A DNA stretch of 64,000 bases from Rariloculus sp963665575 (GCA_963665575.2 CAXXDW010000006.1:806001-870000), one strand, 5' to 3'; shown: positions 53,199 through 62,540, numbered from the stretch's first letter. Numbers and translations: made by a program. Notes: a model not told the origin generated them from the sequence alone.

Positions 53199-54347
53199 GT
53201 GAGCAGCGTCGAAAGCAAGCTGTCGAACGCCGGCACGACGATCTTCACCGTGATGTCGGCACTCGCGGCGAAACACGGGGCGATCAATCTTTCGCAGGGC
53301 TTCCCCGACTTCGATCCGCCTGCGCTGCTCATCGAGCGCGTCGGCCATCACCTGGGCACGGGTCGAAACCAGTACCCGCCGATGCCGGGCGTGCCCGAAC
53401 TCAGGGAGGCGATCGCTGCGAAACTCCGGGCGCTTTATGACGTACACGTCGACCCCGAGTCGGAGATCACCGTGACGAGCGGTGCGACGACGGCGCTTTT
53501 CTGTGCCGTGCAGGCGCTCGTGCGCGGCGGCGACGAGGTCATCGTGCTCGATCCCGCCTACGATTCGTATGAACCCGCCGTGACGCTCGCGGGGGGCACG
53601 ACGGTGCACGTGCCGCTCGAGGCGCCGGCATTTTCGATCGACTTCGACCGTCTGCAGGCGAGCCTTTGCGATCGAACCCGGCTCATCATCCTCAATTCCC
53701 CGCACAATCCGACCGGCGCGCTCATCGGCGCTGCCGATCTGGACCGGCTTGCGGCGATGATTCGCCCCTTCGGCTGTTTCGTGCTCAGCGACGAGGTCTA
53801 CGAGCACATCGTCTTTGACGGCGAACCGCACGCGACAGTGCTCGCCCACCCGGAACTCGCCGAGCGCAGCCTCGCGGTGTTCTCCTTCGGCAAGACTTAT
53901 CACGCGACGGGCTGGAAGGTCGGCTACTGCGTCGCGCCGCGCGGCCTTTCGCTGGAATTTCGCCGCGTGCATCAGTTCGTGACGTTCGCGACGGTGGCAC
54001 CGGTCCAGTACGCGCTCGCCGATTACCTGTCCGGGCACCCGGAGCATCACCTCGGCCTACCGGAGTTCTACGCCGACAAGCGCGACCATTTCGTGCGCCT
54101 GCTCGACGGTTCGAGGTTCCGGGTCACGCCGTCGCGAGGCACCTATTTTCAGCTCGCCGACTACAGCGAGATCTCCGATCTGCCCGACGTGGAATTCGCC
54201 CGGTGGCTCACGATGGAGCACGGAGTTGCGGTGATCCCGATCTCGGTCTTCTACGAGCGCGCGCCGGCGGACCGCTATGTCAGGTTCTGTTTCGCCAAGC
54301 AAGCCGCGACGCTCGAACAGGCGGCCTCAAGGCTCGCCGGGTTGTGA
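53199..54347 (+). CDS. class I PLP-dependent aminotransferase (methionine aminotransferase, YbdL-like)
   Basis: 382 residues from GTG at 53199. GTTIFTVMSALAAKHGAINLSQGFPDFDPP is the hallmark of the YbdL/kynurenine aminotransferase branch, then VTSGATTALFCAVQAL, DPAYDSYEP, NSPHNPTGA and the PLP lysine in FSFGKTYHATGWKVGY. The family transfers amino groups from methionine, histidine, phenylalanine or kynurenine to 2-oxo acids. Its stop overlaps the GTG of fieF. Confidence 0.93.
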   Translation: MSSVESKLSNAGTTIFTVMSALAAKHGAINLSQGFPDFDPPALLIERVGHHLGTGRNQYPPMPGVPELREAIAAKLRALYDVHVDPESEITVTSGATTALFCAVQALVRGGDEVIVLDPAYDSYEPAVTLAGGTTVHVPLEAPAFSIDFDRLQASLCDRTRLIILNSPHNPTGALIGAADLDRLAAMIRPFGCFVLSDEVYEHIVFDGEPHATVLAHPELAERSLAVFSFGKTYHATGWKVGYCVAPRGLSLEFRRVHQFVTFATVAPVQYALADYLSGHPEHHLGLPEFYADKRDHFVRLLDGSRFRVTPSRGTYFQLADYSEISDLPDVEFARWLTMEHGVAVIPISVFYERAPADRYVRFCFAKQAATLEQAASRLAGL

Positions 54348-55285
54348 GCGACGCCGCGCGCGAGCCGCCGCGCAACAGTCCGGTGGCCGCTGTCGATCCA
54401 CGCGCGGTGCGGCTCATCAAGACGGCTGGCGTCGCTTCGGTCGCCGTTGCGCTTACGCTGATTGGCCTTAAGCTCTGGGCGTGGGTTGAAACGGACTCGG
54501 TGTCCCTGCTGAGCTCGCTGGCCGATTCCCTGCTCGACCTGATCGCCTCGTCGATCACGTGGTTCGCGGTCCGCGTTGCGCACGAGCCCGCGGATCGCGA
54601 GCATCGATTCGGACACGGCAAGTCAGAGGCGATCGCGGGACTCGTGCAGGCCGTGATCGTCACGGGTTCGGCGCTCTACGTGGGGTTCACGGCGCTCGTT
54701 CGCCTGATGGCGCCCGCCGAGATCAGCGCAGCGGAGACGGGCGTGGCGGTCATGACGGCATCGCTGGTGCTGACGCTCGGCCTCGTTGCGTTTCAGCACT
54801 ACGTCGTCAAGCGCACGGGATCGGTCGCGATCGGCGCCGATGCGGTCCATTACCGGGCCGACGTGCTCACGGCGCTCGCGGTGCTCGCCGCGATCTTCCT
54901 CAACACGCGGCTCGGCTGGCACGCGGCAGACCCGCTGTTCGGCCTCGTCATCGTCGTCCTGATCCTCGCGAGCGTGCGCACGATCACGCTCAAGGCGATC
55001 GACATCCTGCTCGACCGCGAGCTGCCGGACGAAGTGCATGAAGCAATCAAGGAAGTCGCGGCGGCCCACCCGGCCGTGCGCGGCGTACACGACATCCGCA
55101 CCCGGTCCGCGGGCGCCGCGCAGTTCATGCAGTTTCATCTCGAACTCGACGGCGAACTCACGCTGAGCGCCGCACACCGCATCTGCGACCAAGTCGAGGA
55201 CACCGTTCGGCAGCGTTTCCCGACCGCCGAAGTCATCATCCACGCCGACCCCTACGGCATCGTCGAACCTCGCGATCCGTTCTGA
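54344..55285 (+). CDS. fieF: cation diffusion facilitator (FieF-type Fe/Zn efflux)
   Basis: 313 residues from GTG at 54344, overlapping the upstream stop. Six membrane helices and a cytoplasmic C-terminal domain. Metal site motifs SSLADSLLDLIAS and HYRADVLTALAV; the loop with VRVAHEPADREHRFGHGKSEAIAGL is typical of FieF/YiiP; C-terminal HDIRTRSAGAAQFMQFHLELDG. It exports Zn2+, Fe2+ or similar by proton antiport. Confidence 0.93.
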   Translation: MSDAAREPPRNSPVAAVDPRAVRLIKTAGVASVAVALTLIGLKLWAWVETDSVSLLSSLADSLLDLIASSITWFAVRVAHEPADREHRFGHGKSEAIAGLVQAVIVTGSALYVGFTALVRLMAPAEISAAETGVAVMTASLVLTLGLVAFQHYVVKRTGSVAIGADAVHYRADVLTALAVLAAIFLNTRLGWHAADPLFGLVIVVLILASVRTITLKAIDILLDRELPDEVHEAIKEVAAAHPAVRGVHDIRTRSAGAAQFMQFHLELDGELTLSAAHRICDQVEDTVRQRFPTAEVIIHADPYGIVEPRDPF

Positions 55286-55316
55286 TTCGCTACGGGCTCA
55301 GAACTTCCTCCCGAGG

Positions 55317-58300
55317 TCAGAAGTCCGCCGTGAGGCCCACGTAGTACTGCCGGCCGATGACGTCGTAGAGCGCCGGCAGCGTGAGGTTGCTGTTGGTATC
55401 GCCGCCGGCGGGATTCGCCCCGATGACCCTGGGATCCTCGTCCAGCACGTTGTCGACCCCGAATCGGACCGTGTACTGGTTCCAGCTATACGACCCGTAG
55501 AAGTTGAACATGTCGTAGGACCCTGTTCCCTGTATGGTCGTATTGGGACTGGACGCCTTTGCGGCGGACTCGACGGCGTCGAGGTGCCGCCAGGTTACGC
55601 CGAGATTGAGGTTGTTCCAGCTATAGCCGAACCGGGTCAGGGCCTGGATCTCGTACATGCCGCCCTGGTCGAGCGTGCCCGTTGCATCGACGGCGTTCTG
55701 GCTCTGCACCACCTGGTATTGGTAGTTGTCCAGGTAGTTGATGATGGAGTTCACGCTGAATGTACCCGGACCGATGTCCTTGATCCAGTTGACGTTGATG
55801 TCAACGCCCGTCGTCTCGACGAGGCCGAGATTGAAGAACGGTGCGTCGACTTCCGATCGGTCTCCGGACGATGGATTGCGGCGGATCATCTGACAGAACT
55901 GGTTGTTGATGTCGTAGCTCGGGTTCGTCTGGCCGTCCCAGTTGAAGCAGTTGTTGTAGACGACCCAGGCCGCGATCGGCGAGATCGCATCGGTCAATTC
56001 GATCCGGTAGATGTCGGCCGTGAGCGTTAGCCCGTCGGCGCCGAAGGCCTCGGTCCAGACTGCGCCGAAGGTATAGGTATCGCCCGTTTCCGGTCCGACG
56101 TCCGGGTTGCCCTGCCGGAGTTCGATCTCGAGCGGGAAGAACGGCGGGTTCTGCCGATGGAAGCCTTTCGGGCCGGCAATTCCGGTGATGCTATAGGTCT
56201 GGGTGTCGAAACCGGACGTGTTGTTGCCGATGATGGCGCGGCAAAGGTCGATGACCTGTTCGCGATCCGGGTTGTCGGGCACGTTACCCCATGCCGAGCG
56301 CGTCGTGACCGAGCACGGATCCTGTTCGGGATGGAAAACGACGACCTGAGTCGAGGCTGTGAATAACTCCGCCACATTCGGCGCGCGGGTAGCGAACTGG
56401 TAGCCGCCGCGGAAGGTCACCGATTCGGTGGCATCCCATGTGAACAGCGTCTTGTACGTATCGTGGCCGCCGGCCGTGTTGAAGTCCGAATAGCGGTACC
56501 CGAGTTCGAGCGAGAACTGATCAATCACCGGGAGCAGCATCTCACCGTAGAACTCGGTCACGTCCGTCTCGCCGCCCGTCGCGTTCGAAGCGAAGATACC
56601 GACCGGGTTGTCGAGAATGTGATTGACTGGATTTCCGGGCCGGAACGCATAGGAGTTGTCCCGGCTCGAAGCGCCGACTGCCCAACCGGACTCACCGCCG
56701 GGCAGGCTGAAGCCGGCACCCTGCATGTTGAACTCGATGATGTCCTGGGTCAGGACACTCTTGTTGATCATGCGTGAGTCGAAACTCTCGACACATGCCA
56801 CGTCGGGCGTGAACTGCTCGAACACGGGAAGCCCGGACGGGCAGGACTGCGAATAGCCTCGGCCGAGACCCCGGAAGAAGCCACCACGGCCGAAATCCGG
56901 CTGCGCCACGAGCGACTGGTAGCGTTGCAGCGACGGCATGCGGTCGTTGACCGCTTCGATGTCGGTCTCACCCGTCGAGACATACGCTTCCCAGGTGATG
57001 GTCTCGCCGACCTCGCCATCAACACCTGCCTGCAGTTGCCAGACCTCGTTCTTGTTGGTCGCCTGGATCGGGCCGTTTAAGTCGAGTACGCGATACAGGC
57101 TCCAGTGACCGTCGGGGTTGGCGCGCGAATCGAGCAGCGTGTTCAGGTCGTCGGGTAGCGCGCGTCCGTCGCGCGGGATCGGCGCCTGCCACACGGTAAT
57201 TGCGGGAGGAATTCCGCCGCGCTGACCGACCTCGATGTCGCTGAAGTTGCCCTGCATGAACGCGCTGAGCCCCTCGGTGATCTGGTAGCGGCCACGCATG
57301 AAGGCCGAGTGCCGCTCGAGCGGCGTCGACAGGAAACCGGTCGTGTTGACCTGGTCCAGGTTGCCGTTGTCGAGCAGCTTGATCGCCGTGTACGGACCGC
57401 AGTCGCTCATGCAGTTGAGCGGCCCGTTGTAACCGATTCCGCCCTGGGTCACGAATATCGAGCCGTCTGGATTGAAGCGGAATTCCGAGTTTGCACCCAC
57501 GGTGCCCGGTGCGACTCCGTAGCGCGCGAAAAGCGCGTCGACGGCGTCCTGGGAAGGCGGGTTGCGGCCGCCCGGAATGGCGCCCTCACCGGCACCCCAG
57601 GTGCTCGGTTGCATGAACTGACCGCCCGCGTTGCCCGTGTCCGTCCAGCCGTTCATGTAGAAGTCGCGGTCCCGCTGGAAGATCTGGTCGCGCTTGGTCC
57701 AGTCGAGGCCGACCATGATGTTTCCGCGGCCATCGTCGGCATTGAGGCCAATGAGCATGTTGAAGTTGGATTCGGCGCCGTCGCCGTCAGAAGCCTGGCC
57801 GGTCTGCATACCGATCTCGATTCCTTCGAAGTCGTCCTTGAGGATGAAGTTCGTGACGCCCGCGAGCGCGTCGGGGCCGTACACGGCGGAGGCGCCGCCC
57901 GTGATGACCTCGACGCTTGCGATTGCCGATGCCGGGATCGTGTTGACGTCAACGACCAGCGAAGCATTGACCGGCTGTGCGCGCCGGCCGTCGATGAGCA
58001 CGAGATTGCGGTTGGTGCCCATGCCGCGCATGTTGAGCGTCGCGGCGCCGGGCGAGTTCGTCGCGCCGTTCTGGATGCCGCCGCCGAACTCGGTGCCGGC
58101 CGGAACGAACTGTGGCAGTTGATTGAGCACCGTTTCCACACCGGTGCTGCTCGAGTTGATGATGTTCTCGCTCGTGACGGTCAGGATCGGGCTCGGCGCG
58201 GTCAGGTCCCGCCTGACGATGCGCGAACCGGTGACGGTCACTTCCTCGATGGGCTCCTGGGCGAGTGCGCCACTCGTCATGAGCGCCGAGATCGCCACCG

Positions 58301-58337
58301 CCAGGTGGCGCTTTTGCAGCAGTGTGTTCGAATCCAT
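55317..58337 (-). CDS. TonB-dependent outer-membrane receptor
   Basis: 1006 residues from ATG at 58337. Signal peptide MDSNTLLQKRHLAVAISALMTSGALA, a TonB-box-like EPIEEVTVTGSRIV, a plug domain (about 45-160, with TEFGGGIQNGATNSPGAATLNMRGMGTN and ITGGASAVYGPDALAGVTNFI) and a long beta-barrel ending VIGRQYYVGLTADF, terminal F as in outer-membrane proteins. The ligand is unknown. The large extracellular insertions and NPDVGPETGDTYTFGAVW motif fit receptors of the CirA/large heterotroph type. A gene cluster of two oxygenases and two secreted proteins precedes it on the same strand. Confidence 0.94.
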   Translation of the reverse strand: MDSNTLLQKRHLAVAISALMTSGALAQEPIEEVTVTGSRIVRRDLTAPSPILTVTSENIINSSSTGVETVLNQLPQFVPAGTEFGGGIQNGATNSPGAATLNMRGMGTNRNLVLIDGRRAQPVNASLVVDVNTIPASAIASVEVITGGASAVYGPDALAGVTNFILKDDFEGIEIGMQTGQASDGDGAESNFNMLIGLNADDGRGNIMVGLDWTKRDQIFQRDRDFYMNGWTDTGNAGGQFMQPSTWGAGEGAIPGGRNPPSQDAVDALFARYGVAPGTVGANSEFRFNPDGSIFVTQGGIGYNGPLNCMSDCGPYTAIKLLDNGNLDQVNTTGFLSTPLERHSAFMRGRYQITEGLSAFMQGNFSDIEVGQRGGIPPAITVWQAPIPRDGRALPDDLNTLLDSRANPDGHWSLYRVLDLNGPIQATNKNEVWQLQAGVDGEVGETITWEAYVSTGETDIEAVNDRMPSLQRYQSLVAQPDFGRGGFFRGLGRGYSQSCPSGLPVFEQFTPDVACVESFDSRMINKSVLTQDIIEFNMQGAGFSLPGGESGWAVGASSRDNSYAFRPGNPVNHILDNPVGIFASNATGGETDVTEFYGEMLLPVIDQFSLELGYRYSDFNTAGGHDTYKTLFTWDATESVTFRGGYQFATRAPNVAELFTASTQVVVFHPEQDPCSVTTRSAWGNVPDNPDREQVIDLCRAIIGNNTSGFDTQTYSITGIAGPKGFHRQNPPFFPLEIELRQGNPDVGPETGDTYTFGAVWTEAFGADGLTLTADIYRIELTDAISPIAAWVVYNNCFNWDGQTNPSYDINNQFCQMIRRNPSSGDRSEVDAPFFNLGLVETTGVDINVNWIKDIGPGTFSVNSIINYLDNYQYQVVQSQNAVDATGTLDQGGMYEIQALTRFGYSWNNLNLGVTWRHLDAVESAAKASSPNTTIQGTGSYDMFNFYGSYSWNQYTVRFGVDNVLDEDPRVIGANPAGGDTNSNLTLPALYDVIGRQYYVGLTADF

Positions 58338-58433
58338 GGATTTTCCTCTCCCTATCGAGCCTGTAGTAGTCAAGTGCTTGCACCGCCGGGGTAGAAACGT
58401 CGGGAACGACGCGGGACTGTATCGGGACGGCGA

Positions 58434-58456
58434 GATTGTTTTTATTGAAAACGATC
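58434..58456. promoter_or_regulatory. near-palindrome upstream of the TonB receptor
   Basis: GATTGTTTT-tattg-AAAACGATC: two 9-bp arms with one mismatch around five bases, in an A+T-rich patch about 97 bp before the receptor start. A possible operator; not a convincing Fur box. Confidence 0.3.
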
Positions 58457-58566
58457 CTAAGCAACAATCGTGTGACGAGTTTATCAATTTCGGCTTGACA
58501 TGCCCAGAAATGGATGTTGCTTGAATGCGACAAACGTGATCCGTGGGTGAATCTCGATGTCTGGTT

Positions 58567-59631
58567 TCAGGCGCCGAGCACCCGACGATTGCGGATGAAT
58601 TGCGACACGATCCACTTCTCGCCGTTCGCGGCAGGACGCCCGGCATGCACGGTACGCAGGTCCGGCGAACCGTCGTCAAGCGCATTGATGAAGTAGAGTC
58701 CTTCGCCGCGCCGACCCTTGTACGAGACGCCGAGCTTGGGAAACTCGGTCTCTCCGCGGTCATAGTCGTCATTGAGGTAGATCAGGAACGTCATGACCCG
58801 TTGACCGTTTTTCGCGATTTCCTGCTCGTAGTTCGGGATGTCCGGATCCACGAAATCGAAGTGATCGGTAATCTCCTCGCCTACGGCGTAGTGCAGGATG
58901 GCGGTCGCTTCCATGTTATGCAGCGGAAAACCACTCGCGGCCGCCATGCGGTGTTGCACGAGCAGGTGGATCAATTCGCTGCTCATGAGGTCGAACTGCG
59001 CCCAACTGTTCGTCCGGTTCTTGTTCGCGTAGTCCTTTCCCGCGACGGCATCGTAGACGAGCGCGCGGTTGAGCCGGTCGCTCGAAACAGCGACTAGCCA
59101 CCGGCAGACCTCGTCCGGGATCAGGCTTTCGAACAGGCAAACGCGCGGCGAGTCGTGCAGCGATTCGCCCGTGGGTGCCCGTTGCCAGTGTGCGACGTCT
59201 ACCGTGTCGGCCAGGCGATGCCAATAGGTGTCGGGAAGGCGGCCACTCCCGGCGGCCGCCGCGAACTCGCGATCTTCCGCCAAGGCGAGTATCTGTGTCT
59301 GCGCCGGTTGCCAGCCCCGTCGTGCGGCCAACGATATGAGCTTCAGCGCATTGTCAAGACCGGGTTCGACATAGACCCCTGCCGCGGCGAGAACGGCGAG
59401 CCGCGCGGCGGCCTCCGCACCGCCGTCGTTGACCGCTTCTATCAGCAGGCCCGCGCCCTGACTCGGCAACAGTGGGGCGTGGTTGCCGGCAATCAGGCGC
59501 TTGGCGAGCCGGGTCTTGGCTTCGACGCTGCCGAGCCCTGCAGCCCGTGCGAGCGCATTCACGGCATCGTTGTGCGCACCGTTCGCATCGCACTGTTCGG
59601 CAAGCGCGAGTTCCTCGGCGGCGTTGCGCAT
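58567..59631 (-). CDS. 2-oxoglutarate/Fe(II) oxygenase (prolyl 4-hydroxylase-like) with Sel1-like repeats
   Basis: 354 residues. The N-terminal third (about 5-120) is helical with three Sel1/TPR-like units. The C-terminal domain (about 160-350) is a double-stranded beta-helix hydroxylase: Fe ligands H257 and D259 (ITDHFDF), H329 (TVHAG) and 2-oxoglutarate-binding K339 (NGEKW); NDDYDRGETEFPKLG and RRGEGLYF are typical of prolyl 4-hydroxylases. Cytoplasmic, no signal. Substrate is unknown; the Sel1 domain suggests a protein target. Lies 229 bp upstream of the TonB receptor. Confidence 0.9.
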   Translation of the reverse strand: MRNAAEELALAEQCDANGAHNDAVNALARAAGLGSVEAKTRLAKRLIAGNHAPLLPSQGAGLLIEAVNDGGAEAAARLAVLAAAGVYVEPGLDNALKLISLAARRGWQPAQTQILALAEDREFAAAAGSGRLPDTYWHRLADTVDVAHWQRAPTGESLHDSPRVCLFESLIPDEVCRWLVAVSSDRLNRALVYDAVAGKDYANKNRTNSWAQFDLMSSELIHLLVQHRMAAASGFPLHNMEATAILHYAVGEEITDHFDFVDPDIPNYEQEIAKNGQRVMTFLIYLNDDYDRGETEFPKLGVSYKGRRGEGLYFINALDDGSPDLRTVHAGRPAANGEKWIVSQFIRNRRVLGA

Positions 59632-59646
59632 CGTCGTCGGCCTCCG

Positions 59647-60354
59647 CTACTCGGTTTGCTCGCGTACGCGGACTCGGAGCCCCGCCGACGGTGCGACCAG
59701 GAATACCGAGCTGAACGCGCCGACTTCAAGTGTCGCCTCGAACGGCGCTTCGGGAAGGCGTCTGGAGGTGCTGCCGCTCGTCTGCACGAACAGGCGGCCG
59801 TCGTCGGTGGCAAACGTCGCGTTGCCGCGGTAGAGCCTGCCGGCTTCGACGATGATGACCGTTTCTGCCTGTTCTTCGTCGGGCGCCTGACCCTGCTCGC
59901 GCTCCCGCTCGGGCGCTACATCGGCCGCCGCTGCGCGATCATCCGCCGTTTGCGCGGCTGCCGGGGGCACAGACTCGGCGCCAACCGCTCCGGGAATCTC
60001 CGCCGCCTCGATGGGCTCGGGCGGTGAGGTCGCTGAGGGCGCGGCGGGTGTGTCCGTGGCATCCGGACGTTCGACGTCGGCCGCGACTTCGGTTTCGTCG
60101 TTCGCGGCCGTCGCGCTGCTGCGCTCATCGGACGCTTCCACGCCCGCAGGCTGCGCCGCCACGATGCTTTCGAAGCACAGCAGACGCGCCGCGTCGGACT
60201 CGATGTCAAGGCAGGCGCGCAGGGCCTCGAGGCGCTCGGAGTCAGTTTGGGCAACCAGGATCTGTGCCGCCAGAAGCGGCATGACGCCCGCGATGCCGAT
60301 ACACAGGAATCGGCGACCGGGTGCTGGCCGCAATAGCTTTGTCGTGGTCCTCAT
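59647..60354 (-). CDS. secreted or membrane-anchored protein of unknown function
   Basis: 235 residues from ATG at 60354; a longer start at 60396 is possible. Signal-anchor FLCIGIAGVMPLLAAQILVAQ (about 16-36), then ALRACLDIESDAARLLCFESIV, a cysteine pair of a type seen in secretion-associated periplasmic proteins. A long low-complexity acidic, alanine/proline-rich middle (about 50-150) and a C-terminal beta-rich domain with GNATFATDDGRLFVQTSG follow. Not identified. It is 15 bp upstream of the hydroxylase gene, so co-transcribed. Confidence 0.6.
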   Translation of the reverse strand: MRTTTKLLRPAPGRRFLCIGIAGVMPLLAAQILVAQTDSERLEALRACLDIESDAARLLCFESIVAAQPAGVEASDERSSATAANDETEVAADVERPDATDTPAAPSATSPPEPIEAAEIPGAVGAESVPPAAAQTADDRAAAADVAPEREREQGQAPDEEQAETVIIVEAGRLYRGNATFATDDGRLFVQTSGSTSRRLPEAPFEATLEVGAFSSVFLVAPSAGLRVRVREQTE

Positions 60355-60414
60355 GTGGTCACTCGCGGGAATCGATGGGCTTGCGGCCGTCTTCACGACA
60401 GCGCGAACCGAGCG

Positions 60415-60873
60415 TCAATGACACTGAACGAGCGCGACCATGAGATCGTACGTCGTCTCCGTATCCAGGCAGCCTGGTCGCACGTCGCCTGGCGGGCCGA
60501 CGCTCAGAGCACGGCACTGCAACCGGCGCACCTTGCCAGGAACGCTGGTGTTGCTCAGGACCGTCGAGTTCGTGATGCAGACGCTGTCCAGGCGTTGCTC
60601 GCAATCGACATCGGCGAGCATGGCGCAGGCGAACAGGAACAGGTCGCGCCCGTCGTCGAGGGCATACCCCCAGAACACGGCCTCGTTGCCGATACGGCCG
60701 TTTTCCCCGGTCGGGCGGGCGCGAGCGAGCTCGTCCATGACCTGTGCCGCAGGCCGATCGAAAACGGCCTCCGGCCCCTGCCGCACGTTCATTTCGCGTT
60801 CGGCGGGTGAAGCGCCGGGAGAGGCGAGCGCCAGAAAAACGGCGAGGGCCGAAACGTAGCTTGTGCTGCGCAT
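60415..60873 (-). CDS. small secreted cysteine-rich protein of unknown function
   Basis: 152 residues. Signal peptide MRSTSYVSALAVFLALASPGASPA; the mature protein has six cysteines (FACAML, VDCEQ, SVCITN, LQCRAL, GCLDTE, VQCH), enough for three disulfides, as expected for a periplasmic or surface protein. No family recognised. It lies between the SEC-C oxygenase gene and the previous unknown gene, all on the minus strand. Confidence 0.6.
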   Translation of the reverse strand: MRSTSYVSALAVFLALASPGASPAEREMNVRQGPEAVFDRPAAQVMDELARARPTGENGRIGNEAVFWGYALDDGRDLFLFACAMLADVDCEQRLDSVCITNSTVLSNTSVPGKVRRLQCRALSVGPPGDVRPGCLDTETTYDLMVALVQCH

Positions 60874-61038
60874 AATTTGCCTCCGGACGCCACGCGCGGA
60901 CCCGAGCGGACCGCAGGAATTGCGGCCGTCGGGCGCATCTTGTGGAACGGGTGCGCCGACAGAAACCGATTATAGCGATTCGGGTAGGTGCAACCACGAC
61001 GCAACGGCGCGGTCGTCGAGCCGCCACGGGCACCCATG

Positions 61039-61794
61039 TCAGGCAGACGGCGGTTTTTTCTCGCGCGTCTGCCAGTCGATCGAGCGCTTCGCCCGCTCGG
61101 CCTGCACGCGTTCGACGCCGGTCGCTGCCGCCCAACTGACGATCGCATACCTGAATCCGCTCGTCACGGGCTTCGCCATGTGCTCGTAGCGCATGTCCGA
61201 CGGAAACCAGACGAGCATGCCGGCGCGCGGCCTGAGCGTGTAGGAGAAGCGCTTGAAATGCAGTTCGCCGCCTGCGTAGTCATCGTTTATGTACACGAGC
61301 AGGCTGATGTCGCGGTCCACGGCCTTGCGCCAGGCGCCGGCCTGGGGCACGAGGTGATACGCGTCGGTGTGATACCGGTAATGGCCACCTTTCGTGTAGC
61401 GAAGAAGTTGAGGTTCCTCGTACCAGTCGATCGTCTGTCCGCAACTCGGGACGATTACTTCCTCAAAGGCGCGGGCGACGACTTCGTCAAGTATGTGCTG
61501 CGATTCGCCGAGCACCATCCACTCGGCCACGCGGGTCGGATCCGGCACGGGTTCAAGGCTGCCTGCCAGGTCGCGCACCTGGAAGCGCTGCCCTTTGAGC
61601 GCTTCGGCCATCGTCACGAGACGCTGGCACTCCTCGCTCGACAGAAAACCGTCCACGACTGCGATGCCATGCGGCGGCGGCCGGTCGGCGGACTGGGCGC
61701 CGCAACAGTGCTTGAAGCGCTCGCCGCTGCCGCAGAAGCACGCTGAGTTGCGTCCCGGAGGAAAGGAGTCATCCCGAATCAGGGGATGCGGCAT
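61039..61794 (-). CDS. SEC-C motif fused to a prolyl 4-hydroxylase-like 2-oxoglutarate oxygenase
   Basis: 251 residues. An N-terminal SEC-C zinc motif, CFCGSGERFKHCCG (C19, C21, C30, C31), is fused to a P4H domain (about 45-225). Fe ligands H142 and D144 (YHTDAYH) and H205 (YEHM), with R215 as the likely 2-oxoglutarate contact (GFRYAIVSW); DISLLVYINDDYAGGELHFK is a P4H block. SEC-C is the zinc hook of SecA tails that binds SecB and ribosomes, so the enzyme may act on nascent or translated proteins, an inference only. First gene of the minus-strand cluster leading to the TonB receptor. Confidence 0.88.
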   Translation of the reverse strand: MPHPLIRDDSFPPGRNSACFCGSGERFKHCCGAQSADRPPPHGIAVVDGFLSSEECQRLVTMAEALKGQRFQVRDLAGSLEPVPDPTRVAEWMVLGESQHILDEVVARAFEEVIVPSCGQTIDWYEEPQLLRYTKGGHYRYHTDAYHLVPQAGAWRKAVDRDISLLVYINDDYAGGELHFKRFSYTLRPRAGMLVWFPSDMRYEHMAKPVTSGFRYAIVSWAAATGVERVQAERAKRSIDWQTREKKPPSA

Positions 61795-61978
61795 CGGGGA
61801 GCGGCCTCCAACCTTGAAGCGGTATATCGATGTGGCAGCCGGTCCGACCGAAAACGCTCCCGTGGGCGCGGTCGTTCGGCCCTGACGTTCGATGATAAGC
61901 CATCGGTACGAGGACGGAAGCGCCGCCGTTCACCTTCGACAGACCGCGCTTGGAGCGTCACGCCTGCGGGCACACCGG

Positions 61979-62536
61979 TTATGCCCGCAGGACGTCTCCG
62001 GTTCGCCCGTCCCTGATCGCAGTGGGTCGCGCCAGGTCGCCGAGCGCGCCCGGCAGCACATAGTCGACGACATCGCCGAGCTGGCGGCGAACTCGCAGGG
62101 CGCTTCGGATCGGCTTGCGCCCGCTCAGATTTGCGCTTGTGGAAACCAGTGCATGGCCCGCGCGCCGGCACAGTGCGTTCGCCAGCGGGTGGTTCGTGAC
62201 CCGAACGGCCACCGTCTCACGGGCGCCCGTGAGCCAGTCCGGCATGGGCGAGCGGGCCGGCAGCGCCCAGGTCACGGGTCCCGGCCAGCTTGCGAGAATT
62301 TCCTCGCGCAGCCGCCCTGCCGGAAGGCGGACGATGTGTTCGAGCTGACCGAAGTTCGCCGCGATCAGCAAAAAGCCCTTGCTTGCCGAGCGCCGCTTGA
62401 GCTCGATCAGGTGGGCGACGGCATGGTATTCGAACGGCAGGCAGCCGAGCCCATACACGGCCTCCGTGGGATACGCGACGATGCCGCCGGCGAGCACCGT
62501 GCGCGCCGCACGATCGATGTGCAGCTTCGAGCTCAC
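61979..62536 (-). CDS. tsaC: threonylcarbamoyl-AMP synthase (TsaC/YrdC type)
   Basis: 185 residues from GTG at 62536, four bases after the topA stop. It makes threonylcarbamoyl-AMP for the tRNA t6A37 modification. AYPTEAVYGLG, SKGFLLIAA and LVSTSANLSGRKPI are the conserved blocks. Single-domain length matches TsaC, not two-domain Sua5. The topA-tsaC order is common. Confidence 0.95.
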   Translation of the reverse strand: MSSKLHIDRAARTVLAGGIVAYPTEAVYGLGCLPFEYHAVAHLIELKRRSASKGFLLIAANFGQLEHIVRLPAGRLREEILASWPGPVTWALPARSPMPDWLTGARETVAVRVTNHPLANALCRRAGHALVSTSANLSGRKPIRSALRVRRQLGDVVDYVLPGALGDLARPTAIRDGRTGDVLRA

Positions 62537-62540
62537 GGAT

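Noticed and set aside
58320..58337. GTTCGAATCC resembling a tRNA T-loop
   Set aside because: It is the start of the TonB receptor gene (codons for D-S-N); no acceptor or anticodon stem around it.
58434..58456. Fur box
   Set aside because: Poor match to GATAATGATAATCATTATC; retained only as an unspecified palindrome.
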